From: Salsuginibacillus kocurii DSM 18087
GTDB taxonomy: Bacteria > Bacillota > Bacilli > Bacillales > Marinococcaceae
Direction: 5' to 3'
Assembly (NCBI RefSeq): GCF_000377705.1
Contig: NZ_KB898625.1
Coordinates: forward strand, 124,001 to 188,000
Length of the DNA stretch: 64,000 nt
Position numbers and translations under genes: made by a program. The notes under the pieces are model-generated. The model was not told the DNA's origin. It ran no database searches and worked only from the letters and a program-made list of their open reading frames with translations. Within the stretch, counting starts at the first letter, position 1. Each line of letters begins with the position of its first letter. Below are positions 46,858-55,073 of the stretch, piece after piece.

Positions 46858-47715
46858 AACACGAATATGAAGTGGACTTTTTTTCATTTCTTCCCCGTCA
46901 CTGTGCACATGAACCGGCGGATCTGAGTGGATTAACACTTCCTTGCCTTCTAGCAGGGTGACAAAGTCTTTTGTCGTATGCTTGCCTTTGTAAGCTTGCG
47001 GGAAGACACGTAGCAGTTCCCATTTACTACTGCCATGTACAACGCAGAGGTTAAGCATTCCGTCTTCAGGGGTCGCATCCGGACAAATCATTACCCCGCC
47101 ACCATAATTCGGGGCATTCGCTACCGCCACAAGCCACACATCCGTAAAATTCATTTCGTTACCATCAACTGTGATCGTTACCGTTGTCGGCTGATATGTA
47201 CGAAGCGTTTCCAGTACGCTTACTACATAAGAGAGCCCGCCTACTCGCAAGCGGTTAAGGTATTTTTTATACGAGGATCTATTGACGTTTTTGGCAACTT
47301 CGCCGTCAAATCCAATCCCCGTCACGGTTAGACAGTACTTATCCTCAAGTTCGAGCACATCTACTTGCTTTGTTTTATTGGCCACGATACGCTCAAATGC
47401 CTGCCCATAATGGTTTGGCACACCTAAACACCTGGCAAAATCATTCCCTGACCCGGTTGGAATGAGGCCAAGTGCTGTGTCTTTCCCTATAAGCCCATTG
47501 GCTACTTCATGAATGGTCCCGTCTCCTCCGATGGTGATAATTGTTTCTACCTTTTTCTCTACTAGCTCCTCAACAAGTTCAGTCGCATGCTGGGGCCTTT
47601 CTGTAAACCGAACGGTATAAGCATACTCTGCAGCTTGCAGAGCCTGCTCAACCTGTTTCCACGCCTTATCCCCTTTCCCGTTGCCGGAAACTTTATTTAC
47701 AATACATCCGTACAT
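46831..47715 (-). CDS. Diacylglycerol/lipid kinase family protein (YegS/BmrU-like)
   Basis: The protein has 294 residues. IVNKVSGNGKG, ITIGGDGTIHEVANGLIG and LIPTGSGNDFARCLGVP are the substrate loop, GGDGT and GSGNDFAR motifs of the DAGK catalytic domain; GGGVMICPDATPEDGMLNLCVV is the C-terminal signature. It resembles BmrU-type kinases more than essential DgkB. It lies 69 bp after the PlsC-like gene on the same strand, so the pair could make and phosphorylate lipid intermediates. Second lipid kinase of this window. Confidence 0.9.
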   Translation of the reverse strand: MYGCIVNKVSGNGKGDKAWKQVEQALQAAEYAYTVRFTERPQHATELVEELVEKKVETIITIGGDGTIHEVANGLIGKDTALGLIPTGSGNDFARCLGVPNHYGQAFERIVANKTKQVDVLELEDKYCLTVTGIGFDGEVAKNVNRSSYKKYLNRLRVGGLSYVVSVLETLRTYQPTTVTITVDGNEMNFTDVWLVAVANAPNYGGGVMICPDATPEDGMLNLCVVHGSSKWELLRVFPQAYKGKHTTKDFVTLLEGKEVLIHSDPPVHVHSDGEEMKKSPLHIRVKKDALRVL

Positions 47716-47784
47716 CTCTACTCCCTTCTTTCAACGGCCGCGCCCTGTCTAAGTAGCATCTGTTTATTGGAACAACTGCATCGT

Positions 47785-48411
47785 TTATTCAACTTGCTTA
47801 TGCTGCTCTTTCGTTACGGTGTTTGCCTCGACAGATTGTTGGTTTAAAAGGTTCCGGGATCGCTCCATAATGAAGTTAGCTGCTTCTTGATAATCGGTGT
47901 TAAGCGTAGAGACATCGATTGGGTCTCCAACCGTAATGAGCGCTTTTTGACGTAAGCCCCACTTCGTTTTGCTATATTGCACCGCAACAGGAAATACAGG
48001 CACTCCACTTTTCATCGCAAAAAAAGCCACCCCTTTTTTCGGTTCTACCCACTTCCCATTTTTAATTCTAGTACCTTCGGGAAAAACACCTACAATCCTG
48101 CCTTCTTCTAAAAGGTTTAAAGCTTTTCGCACTGGGCGAATCACTACACCGCTGCTTCGATTAACAGGAATTGCGTTAATCTGGTGAAAAAACCAACGTG
48201 CTAAGTTAAACTGGAACAACTCAATTTTCGCTAAAAAATGAATTTCTCTTTTCATCATTAAACTAATTAAAATAGGATCGCCTATACTACAATGATTGGA
48301 AGAAATGATCATTGGACCTCCGTGAACCATTTTCTCTTTACCTTCTATTTCCACTTTATATTTTATTGGAATAATAATTTTTGCTATTGATTTTAATAAC
48401 CGGTAGAACAC
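47785..48411 (-). CDS. plsC: 1-acyl-glycerol-3-phosphate acyltransferase (PlsC family)
   Basis: The protein has 208 residues. The catalytic HX4D motif is NHCSIGD, the glycerol-phosphate binding motif FPEGTRIKNGKW, and VPVFPVAVQYSKTKW is motif IV. It acylates lysophosphatidate to phosphatidate at the membrane. Upstream of the lipid kinase gene and probably cotranscribed. A paralogue rather than the sole PlsC is possible. Confidence 0.9.
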   Translation of the reverse strand: MFYRLLKSIAKIIIPIKYKVEIEGKEKMVHGGPMIISSNHCSIGDPILISLMMKREIHFLAKIELFQFNLARWFFHQINAIPVNRSSGVVIRPVRKALNLLEEGRIVGVFPEGTRIKNGKWVEPKKGVAFFAMKSGVPVFPVAVQYSKTKWGLRQKALITVGDPIDVSTLNTDYQEAANFIMERSRNLLNQQSVEANTVTKEQHKQVE

Positions 48412-48557
48412 GTTCTCCCCTCCCCCAACAAAAAATCTAGAGATGCGAATAACTTTTGATTCTGTGATAATAATATTCCTATAACATGGGAATTTTCAAC
48501 CAACACTTTACATTTTTTCTTTTTAGTTCAACAATATACATAAGGAGGGATCATTTC

Positions 48558-49649
48558 ATGAGTACCTTTACTTGTATTGGACAACCTCAACATCCTTCTA
48601 CAGAATGGTTGATTGACGGGCTCCAACAAACATTTGCCAACGAAGGTTACGAATACCTTAACACACCCGAAGATGACATCAAACTTGTCTTCAATGTGGT
48701 GGACCGGGAGACTCCTCGTCCATATCGCAGAAAGGCACAAGGCACCTTTGTGGTTTCGATTGTGGAAACAGAGGAACGCCCCCAGGAAGTACACAAAGAA
48801 GCGTATCCTTATTTGGTAAGAAGCCTTGCTAATCATCTTATGTATGTAAGTCACCTAGAGGACAGTACAGAACTTTATTTTTTAACCCCTGAACAAGGGA
48901 ATTATAGCATGTCTTTTGATAACAACAAGCAGGACGACCAAGTGTTTGACCAAATCTACCAGCGTTTGCAACCGCTTGCTTCTTCGCAACTGGTCATTGA
49001 CAATGATTTTTATGAAGATCTGCCAGAATCCCTTTGGAACGGCGATGAGATTACCGATTCATTAAGCGCCTCCGGGAAAAAGCTGGATGAGATGAATCTG
49101 CTGCCGGCTCCATTCCCACTCGAAGACGTGTTATCAGAGCGAGATATCCGCCACCTCAAGAAGTTATATGGGATCGGCGGCTTAAGCTATGGTAACTTGA
49201 GCGCCCGAAAAGATGAAGAGAACTTTTGGATGAGTGCAAGCGGCATTGATAAATCACAAATGAGTGAAGTAGGAAAAGACTTCCTCCACATCTCCGGCTA
49301 TGATTATGAAAAGAATAAAATGAAAGTAAGCATTCCACCTAATATTACACCAAAGCGAGCTTCAGTGGATGCGATTGAGCATTGGATGATTTATAAAGAG
49401 CATCCGGAGGTAGGAGCCATTGTTCATATCCATGCTTGGATGGACAACGTGGAAGCTACAGAGATTAACTACCCGTGCGGCACGGTTGAATTAGCTGAAA
49501 CCGTAGCTCGATTAGTAAAAGAATCGGAAGACCCCTCGCGTGCGGTCATCGGCTTGAAAAATCACGGCCTTACTATAACTGGCAGAGATCTGGATGATAT
49601 TTTCAATCGGATTGAAGGAAAAATTATTCCACAAGTGCCAATGCATTAA
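48558..49649 (+). CDS. Class II aldolase/adducin-family protein
   Basis: The protein has 363 residues: an N-terminal region of about 210 residues of unknown fold (starting TFTCIGQPQHPSTEWLIDGL) and a C-terminal class II aldolase/adducin domain (YGIGGLSYGNLSARKDEENF, HIHAWMDNVEATEINYPCGT, IGLKNHGLTITGRDLDDIF). Metal-binding histidines are seen in IVHIHAW and NHGL. The two-part layout is known in Bacillus proteins of unknown substrate. ATG 48558 has an AAGGAGGG site; the upstream frame from 48486 is leader. Monocistronic. Confidence 0.82.
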   Translation: MSTFTCIGQPQHPSTEWLIDGLQQTFANEGYEYLNTPEDDIKLVFNVVDRETPRPYRRKAQGTFVVSIVETEERPQEVHKEAYPYLVRSLANHLMYVSHLEDSTELYFLTPEQGNYSMSFDNNKQDDQVFDQIYQRLQPLASSQLVIDNDFYEDLPESLWNGDEITDSLSASGKKLDEMNLLPAPFPLEDVLSERDIRHLKKLYGIGGLSYGNLSARKDEENFWMSASGIDKSQMSEVGKDFLHISGYDYEKNKMKVSIPPNITPKRASVDAIEHWMIYKEHPEVGAIVHIHAWMDNVEATEINYPCGTVELAETVARLVKESEDPSRAVIGLKNHGLTITGRDLDDIFNRIEGKIIPQVPMH

Positions 49650-49662
49650 CTTGTTTAACATG

Positions 49663-49939
49663 GGGGCTGTCTCAAATGCCTTTGTAAAGCGGTAAAAAAT
49701 GGAGCGGGTGCGCAGCCCCGCCCTTCGCTTGCACAGTGACGAGTACGGAGTGCGGCGTGACGCTATATTAGTGCCGCGTGACGGTGTTCGAGTGCGGTGC
49801 ATGAGTATGAAGTGCCGTGTCATCGCCAATGGGCACGGCGTCGTGCAGGCCCCCCTCTGTGTTTGGCAACGGCGCAAACGGAAACCCCCAGTTTTTATAT
49901 GATAACTAGAAAAGGGGCTGCCCTTTTTGGACAGCCCCC
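49663..49939. repeat. Inverted-repeat-bounded segment carrying array C
   Basis: GGGGGCTGTCTCAAA (49663-49677) and TTGGACAGCCCCC (49927-49939) form imperfect inverted ends around about 277 bp. The right end also forms a hairpin by itself (GGGGCTG 49914-49920 / CAGCCCC 49932-49938), which may be the terminator of the aldolase gene. The interior is mostly the 21-nt array C and has no gene. The ends resemble those of several firmicute IS elements. Confidence 0.4.
49708..49841. repeat. 21-nt phased array C (seven units)
   Basis: A GTGCGGCGT/TTGCACAGT-like core starts at 49708, 49729, 49750, 49771, 49792, 49812 and 49833, at steps of 21 except one of 20. The spacer bases differ between units. Frames across it show seven-residue periodicity on the minus strand (HRTRTPS, RGTNIAS, RRTPYSS). 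Confidence 0.75.
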
Positions 49940-50059
49940 TCAAACTTTAACACATACAGTCTTTGTTGCTCTGCGATTTATTATACCAATATATTTTCGA
50001 CGGCGAATCAAGCTACGTTCGATTTCAGCGCACTTTTGATTGGCAAAATGGAGGTTGGC

Positions 50060-51286
50060 ATGAAAGCAATTCAGTTTGACTTACATCTCCCAAAATACGC
50101 ATTTACAAAAGCTGCCGGTAAACTTAACCCTTCGCTTTATGTGAAAGGCCCTTTTAATTGCCTTGAGCTTCGCGATATCGAAAAACCGCAGCTTCCTACT
50201 GAAGAATGGGTGGAAGTAAACGTAACATACGGCGGCATTTGCGGCAGCGATTTGAACTTAATTACATTAAAAGACAGCCCTGCTACTTCTCCTTATGTAT
50301 CGTTTCCGTTTACGATTGGTCATGAAATCGTTGGCAAAATTTCATATGTCGGCACAGAGGCAGCCGGGATCGAGGTTGGAGAGCGGGTCGTGATTGACCC
50401 GGTCTTAGCATGTGAAGCCAGAGGCATCACTCCTTTTTGCAAAGAATGTGAAAAAGGGAACTATAACCTTTGCCAGCACATGAATGCCGGCATCCTTTCA
50501 CCAGGGCTTCTAACCGGGACGTGCAAAGATACAGGCGGAAGCTGGAGCAGTCATCTCGTCGCGCACCAAAGCCAGGTCATTAAACTGCCAGAACACGTAT
50601 CAGATGAAAACGGGGTTCTTATTGAACCGTTCAGCTGTGCGTTACATACCGTCATGCAGAATCCTCCCGAACCTGATGACACGGTGCTCGTCATCGGAGC
50701 AGGCGTGATTGGCATCAGTGTGGTTGCCGCCCTGCGTGCTCTCGAGTACACCTGCAACATTGTGGCGCTGGTCAAATACGACTTTCAGGCGGAACTTGCC
50801 CGTCACTTTGGCGCGGACGACATCATTTTTTTATCAAAGGACAAGGATTACATATCTACGGCCGCCAACACCTTTCAAGCGGATGTGCTTAAGCCGGTAA
50901 TCGGCGAGCCGATTGTACACGGCGGTGCTGACGTGATATACGAATGTGTCGGGAATAAAAAAAGCTTAGATGATGCGCTTCGTTTCGCCAAGCGCGGTGG
51001 GAAAGTGTCATTGTTAGGACTCGCGAACTTCGTAGACAACATGGATTTAACGATGGTCTGGTTAAATGAGTTAGACATCAAAGGCAGCTTCGCCTACGGT
51101 ACCGACACGTACAAAGGCGAGAAAAAACGGACCTTGCAGATTGCAGTTGAATTAATCGCTGCCGGGAAAGTTGATCTTGCACCGCTCCTCACCCACACCT
51201 TCGCGCTCGAAAACTATCACGAAGCGCTCGATGCTGCCGCCAACAAAAGTAACAAAAACACCATGAAAGTAGTGTTTGCGCCGTAA
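50060..51286 (+). CDS. Zinc-dependent alcohol/polyol dehydrogenase family protein (MDR)
   Basis: The protein has 408 residues. The catalytic zinc motif is GGICGSDLNL with GHEIVGK; the structural zinc site CKECEKGNYNLCQH is complete; the nucleotide-binding motif is VIGAGVIGISVVAAL. It is about 50 residues longer than typical MDR enzymes, with an insertion after the structural zinc lobe. It oxidises an alcohol or polyol with NAD(P); substrate unknown. ATG 50060 has a GGAGGTT site. Monocistronic, with a terminator at 51438. Confidence 0.88.
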   Translation: MKAIQFDLHLPKYAFTKAAGKLNPSLYVKGPFNCLELRDIEKPQLPTEEWVEVNVTYGGICGSDLNLITLKDSPATSPYVSFPFTIGHEIVGKISYVGTEAAGIEVGERVVIDPVLACEARGITPFCKECEKGNYNLCQHMNAGILSPGLLTGTCKDTGGSWSSHLVAHQSQVIKLPEHVSDENGVLIEPFSCALHTVMQNPPEPDDTVLVIGAGVIGISVVAALRALEYTCNIVALVKYDFQAELARHFGADDIIFLSKDKDYISTAANTFQADVLKPVIGEPIVHGGADVIYECVGNKKSLDDALRFAKRGGKVSLLGLANFVDNMDLTMVWLNELDIKGSFAYGTDTYKGEKKRTLQIAVELIAAGKVDLAPLLTHTFALENYHEALDAAANKSNKNTMKVVFAP

Positions 51287-51437
51287 TTGAAAGATAATGC
51301 TACTCTTTCCTCTTAAAAGCCCTCCTGTAACAAAGCTAACGGGTTCAGTGTTTGGGGGAGAAAAATCGTAATAACAGTATGAATATCATACTAATTAACA
51401 AACATTTCGCCAGTAAATTCGCATTGTAAATAGCAAG

Positions 51438-51473
51438 AAAAACGCTCAGATATATTCTATTCTGGGCGTTTTT
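51438..51473 (+). terminator. Rho-independent terminator downstream of the dehydrogenase gene
   Basis: AAAAACGCTCAGA pairs with TCTGGGCGTTTTT (one G-U pair) and ends in a T-run. It lies 150 bp after the stop codon. Confidence 0.75.
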
Positions 51474-51485
51474 TCCTAAAATTCA

Positions 51486-51737
51486 CTATCCTGTTTCAAC
51501 TAAAGCTTTCGTTTGTTGAACAAGAGCAGTTATAGCTTCTTGTACTATCGCTCCCTGTTAGGCAACGCCAAAGTCTATCCAATGCCTGCTTATTTCCATA
51601 ATATAAATAAATAACAATAGGGCTACTTCCCAATCTTCTATAGAAGCATCATTTATTTCATATTCCAAATTCTTCAAATACACCTTTGGCATTACAGCTT
51701 TCGCTAACAATTTATTAGTTTCTTCGCCGACAACTTC
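51486..51737 (-). pseudogene. Remnant of a helical protein, interrupted by an in-frame stop
   Basis: The minus-strand frame reads coherently (EVVGEETNKLLAKAVMPKVY, DWEVALLLFIYIMEISRHW) but has a TAA at 51558-51560 and then continues in the same frame (QGAIVQEAITALVQQTKALV) to TAG at 51486. Its 5' end is cut by a stop at 51738. No start codon with a ribosome site is visible. The family was not recognised; this is probably the C-terminal end of a lost gene. Confidence 0.5.
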
Positions 51738-51790
51738 CTAACATATACGTAGTTGGACGACGGACGCCGTTACCATGAAGAGCATCATCA

Positions 51791-51828
51791 AAAAGCCGTT
51801 GTGAGGAGCAGCCACCACAACGGCTTTT
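51791..51828. terminator. 13-bp stem-loop (AAAAGCCGTTGTG / CACAACGGCTTTT)
   Basis: A perfect inverted repeat with a 12-base loop and A/T ends, suited to ending transcripts from either side. It precedes the inverted copy of a GGGGCTGTCTCAAA end at 51841-51860. Confidence 0.65.
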
Positions 51829-51911
51829 AATTACTTTCCTAAGGCTTTTGAGACAGCCCCGGGCGCTTAAAGCTAGAGGAAAATAAAGTTCTCCCCTGCC
51901 GCGTGCTGCCG

Positions 51912-52334
51912 TTAAAACCACCCTTCTGCCAAGAGCGCCTCACTTTCACCCTGCTGTACAAAAAATACGTTATGCTCATGGCCGACATAAACTAAGGCCA
52001 TCGGCTCATGCACATCTCCTAGCAAAACGTTCAGCAGGTGCGTTTCACCGTTTTCGTATTCAATGAGGAGATCGTAATCTGGCATAGCTTGAAAATCCTC
52101 CGCTATCCCTTCCGCTCGCTCTGCTTCGACCATGGCAGTTTTAAACAACTGAATATCATCTGCTTCGGTGACTTCGGCAAAAAAATCACTATTAACTCCG
52201 CCATAGCCGATAGAATGAGAAATGGAAATCGCTTCTATCTCATCGAGGATCTCCATCTCCTCCTGAACCGGAGCGCAGGAGAGCAATAAGCAGGCGTAAA
52301 TGCCAGTTAATATCATAGTGAGATAGTGTTTCAT
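51912..52334 (-). CDS. Predicted lipoprotein, unknown function
   Basis: The protein has 140 residues, signal peptide with lipobox CLLLSC (Cys about 20), then an acidic mature domain. The pattern (AISISHSIGYGGVNSDFFAE, IQLFKTAMVEAERAEGI, YDLLIEYENGETHLLNVLLG) fits a small alpha/beta fold seen in Bacillus lipoproteins of unknown role. It follows the decayed pRiA4b-type gene on the same strand by 10 bp. Confidence 0.65.
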   Translation of the reverse strand: MKHYLTMILTGIYACLLLSCAPVQEEMEILDEIEAISISHSIGYGGVNSDFFAEVTEADDIQLFKTAMVEAERAEGIAEDFQAMPDYDLLIEYENGETHLLNVLLGDVHEPMALVYVGHEHNVFFVQQGESEALLAEGWF

Positions 52335-52344
52335 CGTAATCCTT

Positions 52345-52709
52345 TCAGTAACCCTGCGTTTTATCCTTTTCTTTCTGCAAAAAATCCGCTAGAATCACGT
52401 AATCCTCGGTTAATTTTGTCTTAGGAAAGAATATCTTCTGAAAGTGGTCAGGATCGGTAATATCGACCTTTCCTACAAATGCGTCCTCATCTTCCTGGTC
52501 TTGCGGCAATATAAGCTCTCGCCCCCAAATTCCGGTAGCGTCCGTCTACTTCAAAATTGTGCAGATGGACATCCATCTAGCCCATCGTCGCTTGAACCAA
52601 CTGATGCAATTGGTAAAAATGTCGCCGTGCTAGGCTCTTCTATTCTCCGCCAAACAGGTGGCTTAATATCACGCAACGTAATGTTGAGTTGATAGATGAT
52701 ATTATCCAT
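52345..52709 (-). pseudogene. Plasmid pRiA4b ORF-3-like family gene, decayed
   Basis: It starts well (GGAGG site; MDNIIYQLNITLRDIKPPVW, RRIEEPSTATF), then shifts frame near 52614. The next frame continues the family pattern (YQLHQLVQATMG, then TAG where Trp is expected, MDVHLHNFEVDGRY). A further frame change follows, and the end reads DAFVGKVDITDPDHFQK, then LTEDYVILADFLQKEKDKTQ to TGA at 52345. At least two frameshifts and one stop codon are needed to explain it. The intact protein would have about 120 residues. Confidence 0.75.
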
Positions 52710-52741
52710 GAAGCGGCCTCCATTAACGTACTCCTTCACCA

Positions 52742-52942
52742 TCAAATCATCAACATAATAGCGACCATTACTACAAATATAAATCCGACCGGGAGCACAG
52801 CCATAAGTGCAATCAGCATCTTTTTTTCATTTAATTGGCTGTCTGACTTTGTCGCCTGTGCCTGCGTCAATTTAATAACTAACACCGTAACCACTGTTGA
52901 AATAATACTAATTACAACAGCGAAAAAAATGAACCAGCTCAT
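52742..52942 (-). CDS. Small membrane protein, 66 residues (tandem paralogue 1)
   Basis: Two hydrophobic helices (FIFFAVVISIISTVVTVLVI and a C-terminal MLIALMAVLPVGFIFVVMV) flank a short polar loop (TQAQATKSDSQLNEKK). GAGGTG lies nine bases before the ATG at 52942. It is the same length and plan as the protein at 53086-53286, so the two are tandem duplicates. Function unknown. Confidence 0.6.
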   Translation of the reverse strand: MSWFIFFAVVISIISTVVTVLVIKLTQAQATKSDSQLNEKKMLIALMAVLPVGFIFVVMVAIMLMI

Positions 52943-53085
52943 CGTAGTAAGCACCTCTATTATTGGGGTATGTATTCGTTCATTAGAATAACACAGCCTG
53001 AATGCGAATGCCCGCAGTGTGCTATTTCGTCATAGAGATGTCTAAATTGAATAAGCTTTCTTAAGGCACAGGCTTCCGCGCCTGT

Positions 53086-53286
53086 TTAAATTAATAGAAC
53101 AGCGGCCACGATAACGGCTAGAATAAACAACACCGGCATCAAAATGAGATAATAAATCACCATATTCTTCTCACTGCCACTGCTGCTATATTTCTGATGC
53201 TCCGAGCTAGTGAGCTTTGTCAACATAAATGTGACCACCGCTCCAATAATAATGATAATAACAGAGATCAATAATAACCAGTTCAT
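53086..53286 (-). CDS. Small membrane protein, 66 residues (tandem paralogue 2)
   Basis: Two helices (LLLISVIIIIIGAVVTFML and YYLILMPVLFILAVIVAAVL) and a polar loop (TSSEHQKYSSSGSEKN). A GAGGTG site lies eight bases before the ATG at 53286; the long upstream frame has no ribosome site. It resembles the neighbour at 52742-52942 in length and loop position (LTKLTSSE versus VIKLTQAQ). It lies 86 bp after the two-gene nuclease-like unit. Confidence 0.6.
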   Translation of the reverse strand: MNWLLLISVIIIIIGAVVTFMLTKLTSSEHQKYSSSGSEKNMVIYYLILMPVLFILAVIVAAVLLI

Positions 53287-53372
53287 CTGCACAGCACCTC
53301 GAACTATGACTATTTTAGCTTTCTTTAAGTGTAGCATGGTGGAGCGGTCGAGCATATGTAGCTGGAAACTTT

Positions 53373-53957
53373 TTATTTTGTAGATTGCCATGACGTAAGC
53401 ATCAAAGTCATGAATCTTTCAATTTCCTCTACCGACTGGATTGAAAGAAGGGATGTCGCCATAACTTCAGCGGTGACATTATGAAGATCTTCTTTTTCAA
53501 CTACGCGGCTACTTTTGTAAAATGTTTCATCATATGTGAAATCGCCTCGGTGTTCGCGGTCTAACAGGGCTGCTTTCAGCCAATGACTTTCAATTTCACG
53601 ATCGTACCCCGGCACATGGTCCATCTCAATCCGTCCCCCGATAAAAAGAGGCGGCAAATCAGGCAATGAGGCATGATACAGCTGGACGGTGATACCGAAA
53701 ATCGTTACGCGGTTTTTATCAGCTGGTCCGTCCGACAAGATGTAATAACGGGCCATAAAGGGAGGGAGAAAGGAGCGGTTTTCTTGGTACCTTTCATTTA
53801 AGTTATCGTTCCACTTGGCATATACACGCGTGCCCCGCAGCGGTTCATATCCGTTTTTCTCCATGATTCGATCAGTTTCTTTTAACAACTGCTTGGATTG
53901 ATAGGCAAGCTCCCGTACATTTTGAATCGACTGCATCATGTTTTGCTCTTCATTCAT
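53373..53957 (-). CDS. Hypothetical partner of the PD-(D/E)XK-like protein
   Basis: A 194-residue soluble protein. The N-terminal part is helical (EEQNMMQSIQNVRELAYQSK), the middle is beta-rich (VTIFGITVQLYHASLPDLPP, LFIGGRIEMDHVPGYDREIE), and the C-terminal region is helical. No known domain was recognised. Its start overlaps the stop of the upstream gene by four bases, so it is made in step with that protein and probably binds it. Confidence 0.6.
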   Translation of the reverse strand: MNEEQNMMQSIQNVRELAYQSKQLLKETDRIMEKNGYEPLRGTRVYAKWNDNLNERYQENRSFLPPFMARYYILSDGPADKNRVTIFGITVQLYHASLPDLPPLFIGGRIEMDHVPGYDREIESHWLKAALLDREHRGDFTYDETFYKSSRVVEKEDLHNVTAEVMATSLLSIQSVEEIERFMTLMLTSWQSTK

Positions 53958-54697
53958 CCCTGCTTCTTCCTTTCCCCTTCAGCAATCTTCCAGGTGGCTT
54001 TTTGGACGCTCTTAATATGCCGGAATCCTCCAAACCGCGTAAATTCCAGGCTCTCACAAAGCTGTTTGAGGTCACGTTTAATTTTTTCATCTTGGAGAGA
54101 ACGTTTACGATCCCGCAAAACAGCTTCATAAATATAAGCCCAATCGAACCAGGCCAGCGTCATGCTCATCGCTAAATCTTTCGGCATAGCCCGTATGGTT
54201 TCATTTAAATCGGTGCCGGGCGCAATATGGTCGTTCGTTACATAATACATGGCATACTGTACAGCGGCCTTTTCCGGAATAGCAAACAGGCGGCGCGTCT
54301 CTAGAAGCTGCAAATCCTGCATTTGTTTCACTAATTGGTCCCGGCCAGCCGCAGAGCGATCCTCCGCCGGAACCTCCCACTTTTCAAGACTTGATTTAGG
54401 CGATAAATACTTCGCTTCTATCGCAGTGAGGGTATAAGTATCATCCTCATGGCAAAAAACCAATACAAGATCCGGCTCTGAGGTGTGCAGCCGCGGCCAA
54501 AAATGGAATTCCACCTGCGTAACCGGCTTAACCTGAAACGGCCGCTCCCCAAGCACAGGCTCCACCTGGGCAAGCATGTCCACCAAAAGAGCAGGCGACG
54601 ATATATAAGACAACAAACCAAACACCGAAGACGTAAGCACATCCTCACTCCGCACAAGTACAGACGGCACCTTCCCGTGTAAAATAGACTGCAGCAT
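53954..54697 (-). CDS. PD-(D/E)XK nuclease-like protein
   Basis: About 247 residues. The central region has the order of a restriction-endonuclease-like core: an acidic residue in EPDLVLVF, then a strand with TAIEAKYLSP (the E-x-K motif), preceded by VEFHFWPRL. The rest is largely helical (DQLVKQMQDLQLLETRRLF, MAMSMTLAWFDWAYIYEAVL-type). It has no transposase, methylase or known restriction signature. It overlaps the downstream partner gene. It may act on DNA in defence or repair, but function is unknown. ATG 54697 is preferred over 54703 because of GAGGA spacing. Confidence 0.55.
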   Translation of the reverse strand: MLQSILHGKVPSVLVRSEDVLTSSVFGLLSYISSPALLVDMLAQVEPVLGERPFQVKPVTQVEFHFWPRLHTSEPDLVLVFCHEDDTYTLTAIEAKYLSPKSSLEKWEVPAEDRSAAGRDQLVKQMQDLQLLETRRLFAIPEKAAVQYAMYYVTNDHIAPGTDLNETIRAMPKDLAMSMTLAWFDWAYIYEAVLRDRKRSLQDEKIKRDLKQLCESLEFTRFGGFRHIKSVQKATWKIAEGERKKQG

Positions 54698-54703
54698 AGG
54701 CAT

Positions 54704-55073
54704 TCCTCATTTTTAGCAGCATTTAAAAAATTGATAATATTGGAGAACAAGCTAGACTTATTGTACCGCGATGGGAGCAGGATGTCATGAGGGTGGGAGT
54801 TGCTGGGTTTAAATGTTTAATCAAAATTTGTCCTTTGACATTGGACAACCTAACTTGATCATATGCTGTTCCAGAGGTGGTGGAATGGTTAAAGCTCTTC
54901 AAGTGTATTTTAAAGAAATCCCTCGAGAAATGAATCCCAGAGATATGTGACCAGAAGATTGATGATCTTTTAAATGAGTAGAACCCGACCTGGCTCTTCC
55001 TAGGTCGGGTTCGTTATACCTTCTACATATTCTCTTTCACTTCACACGTCCGGTCCCTTAAGCCGTCGAATAA
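54704..55073. other. Gene-poor stretch with a hairpin (54981-55012)
   Basis: An 11-bp stem (GAACCCGACCT / AGGTCGGGTTC) probably ends the SEC-C gene transcript from the right. A 21-codon frame at 54885-54950 has a GAGGTGG site but looks like a fragment; the frame beside it continues with similar composition (CDQKIDDLLNE). Neither is claimed as a gene. Confidence 0.45.

Noticed and set aside
54885-54950. Micro-ORF of 21 codons with GAGGTGG site
   Set aside because: The neighbouring frame continues similar coding-like sequence past its stop, which suggests a gene fragment rather than a functional peptide.
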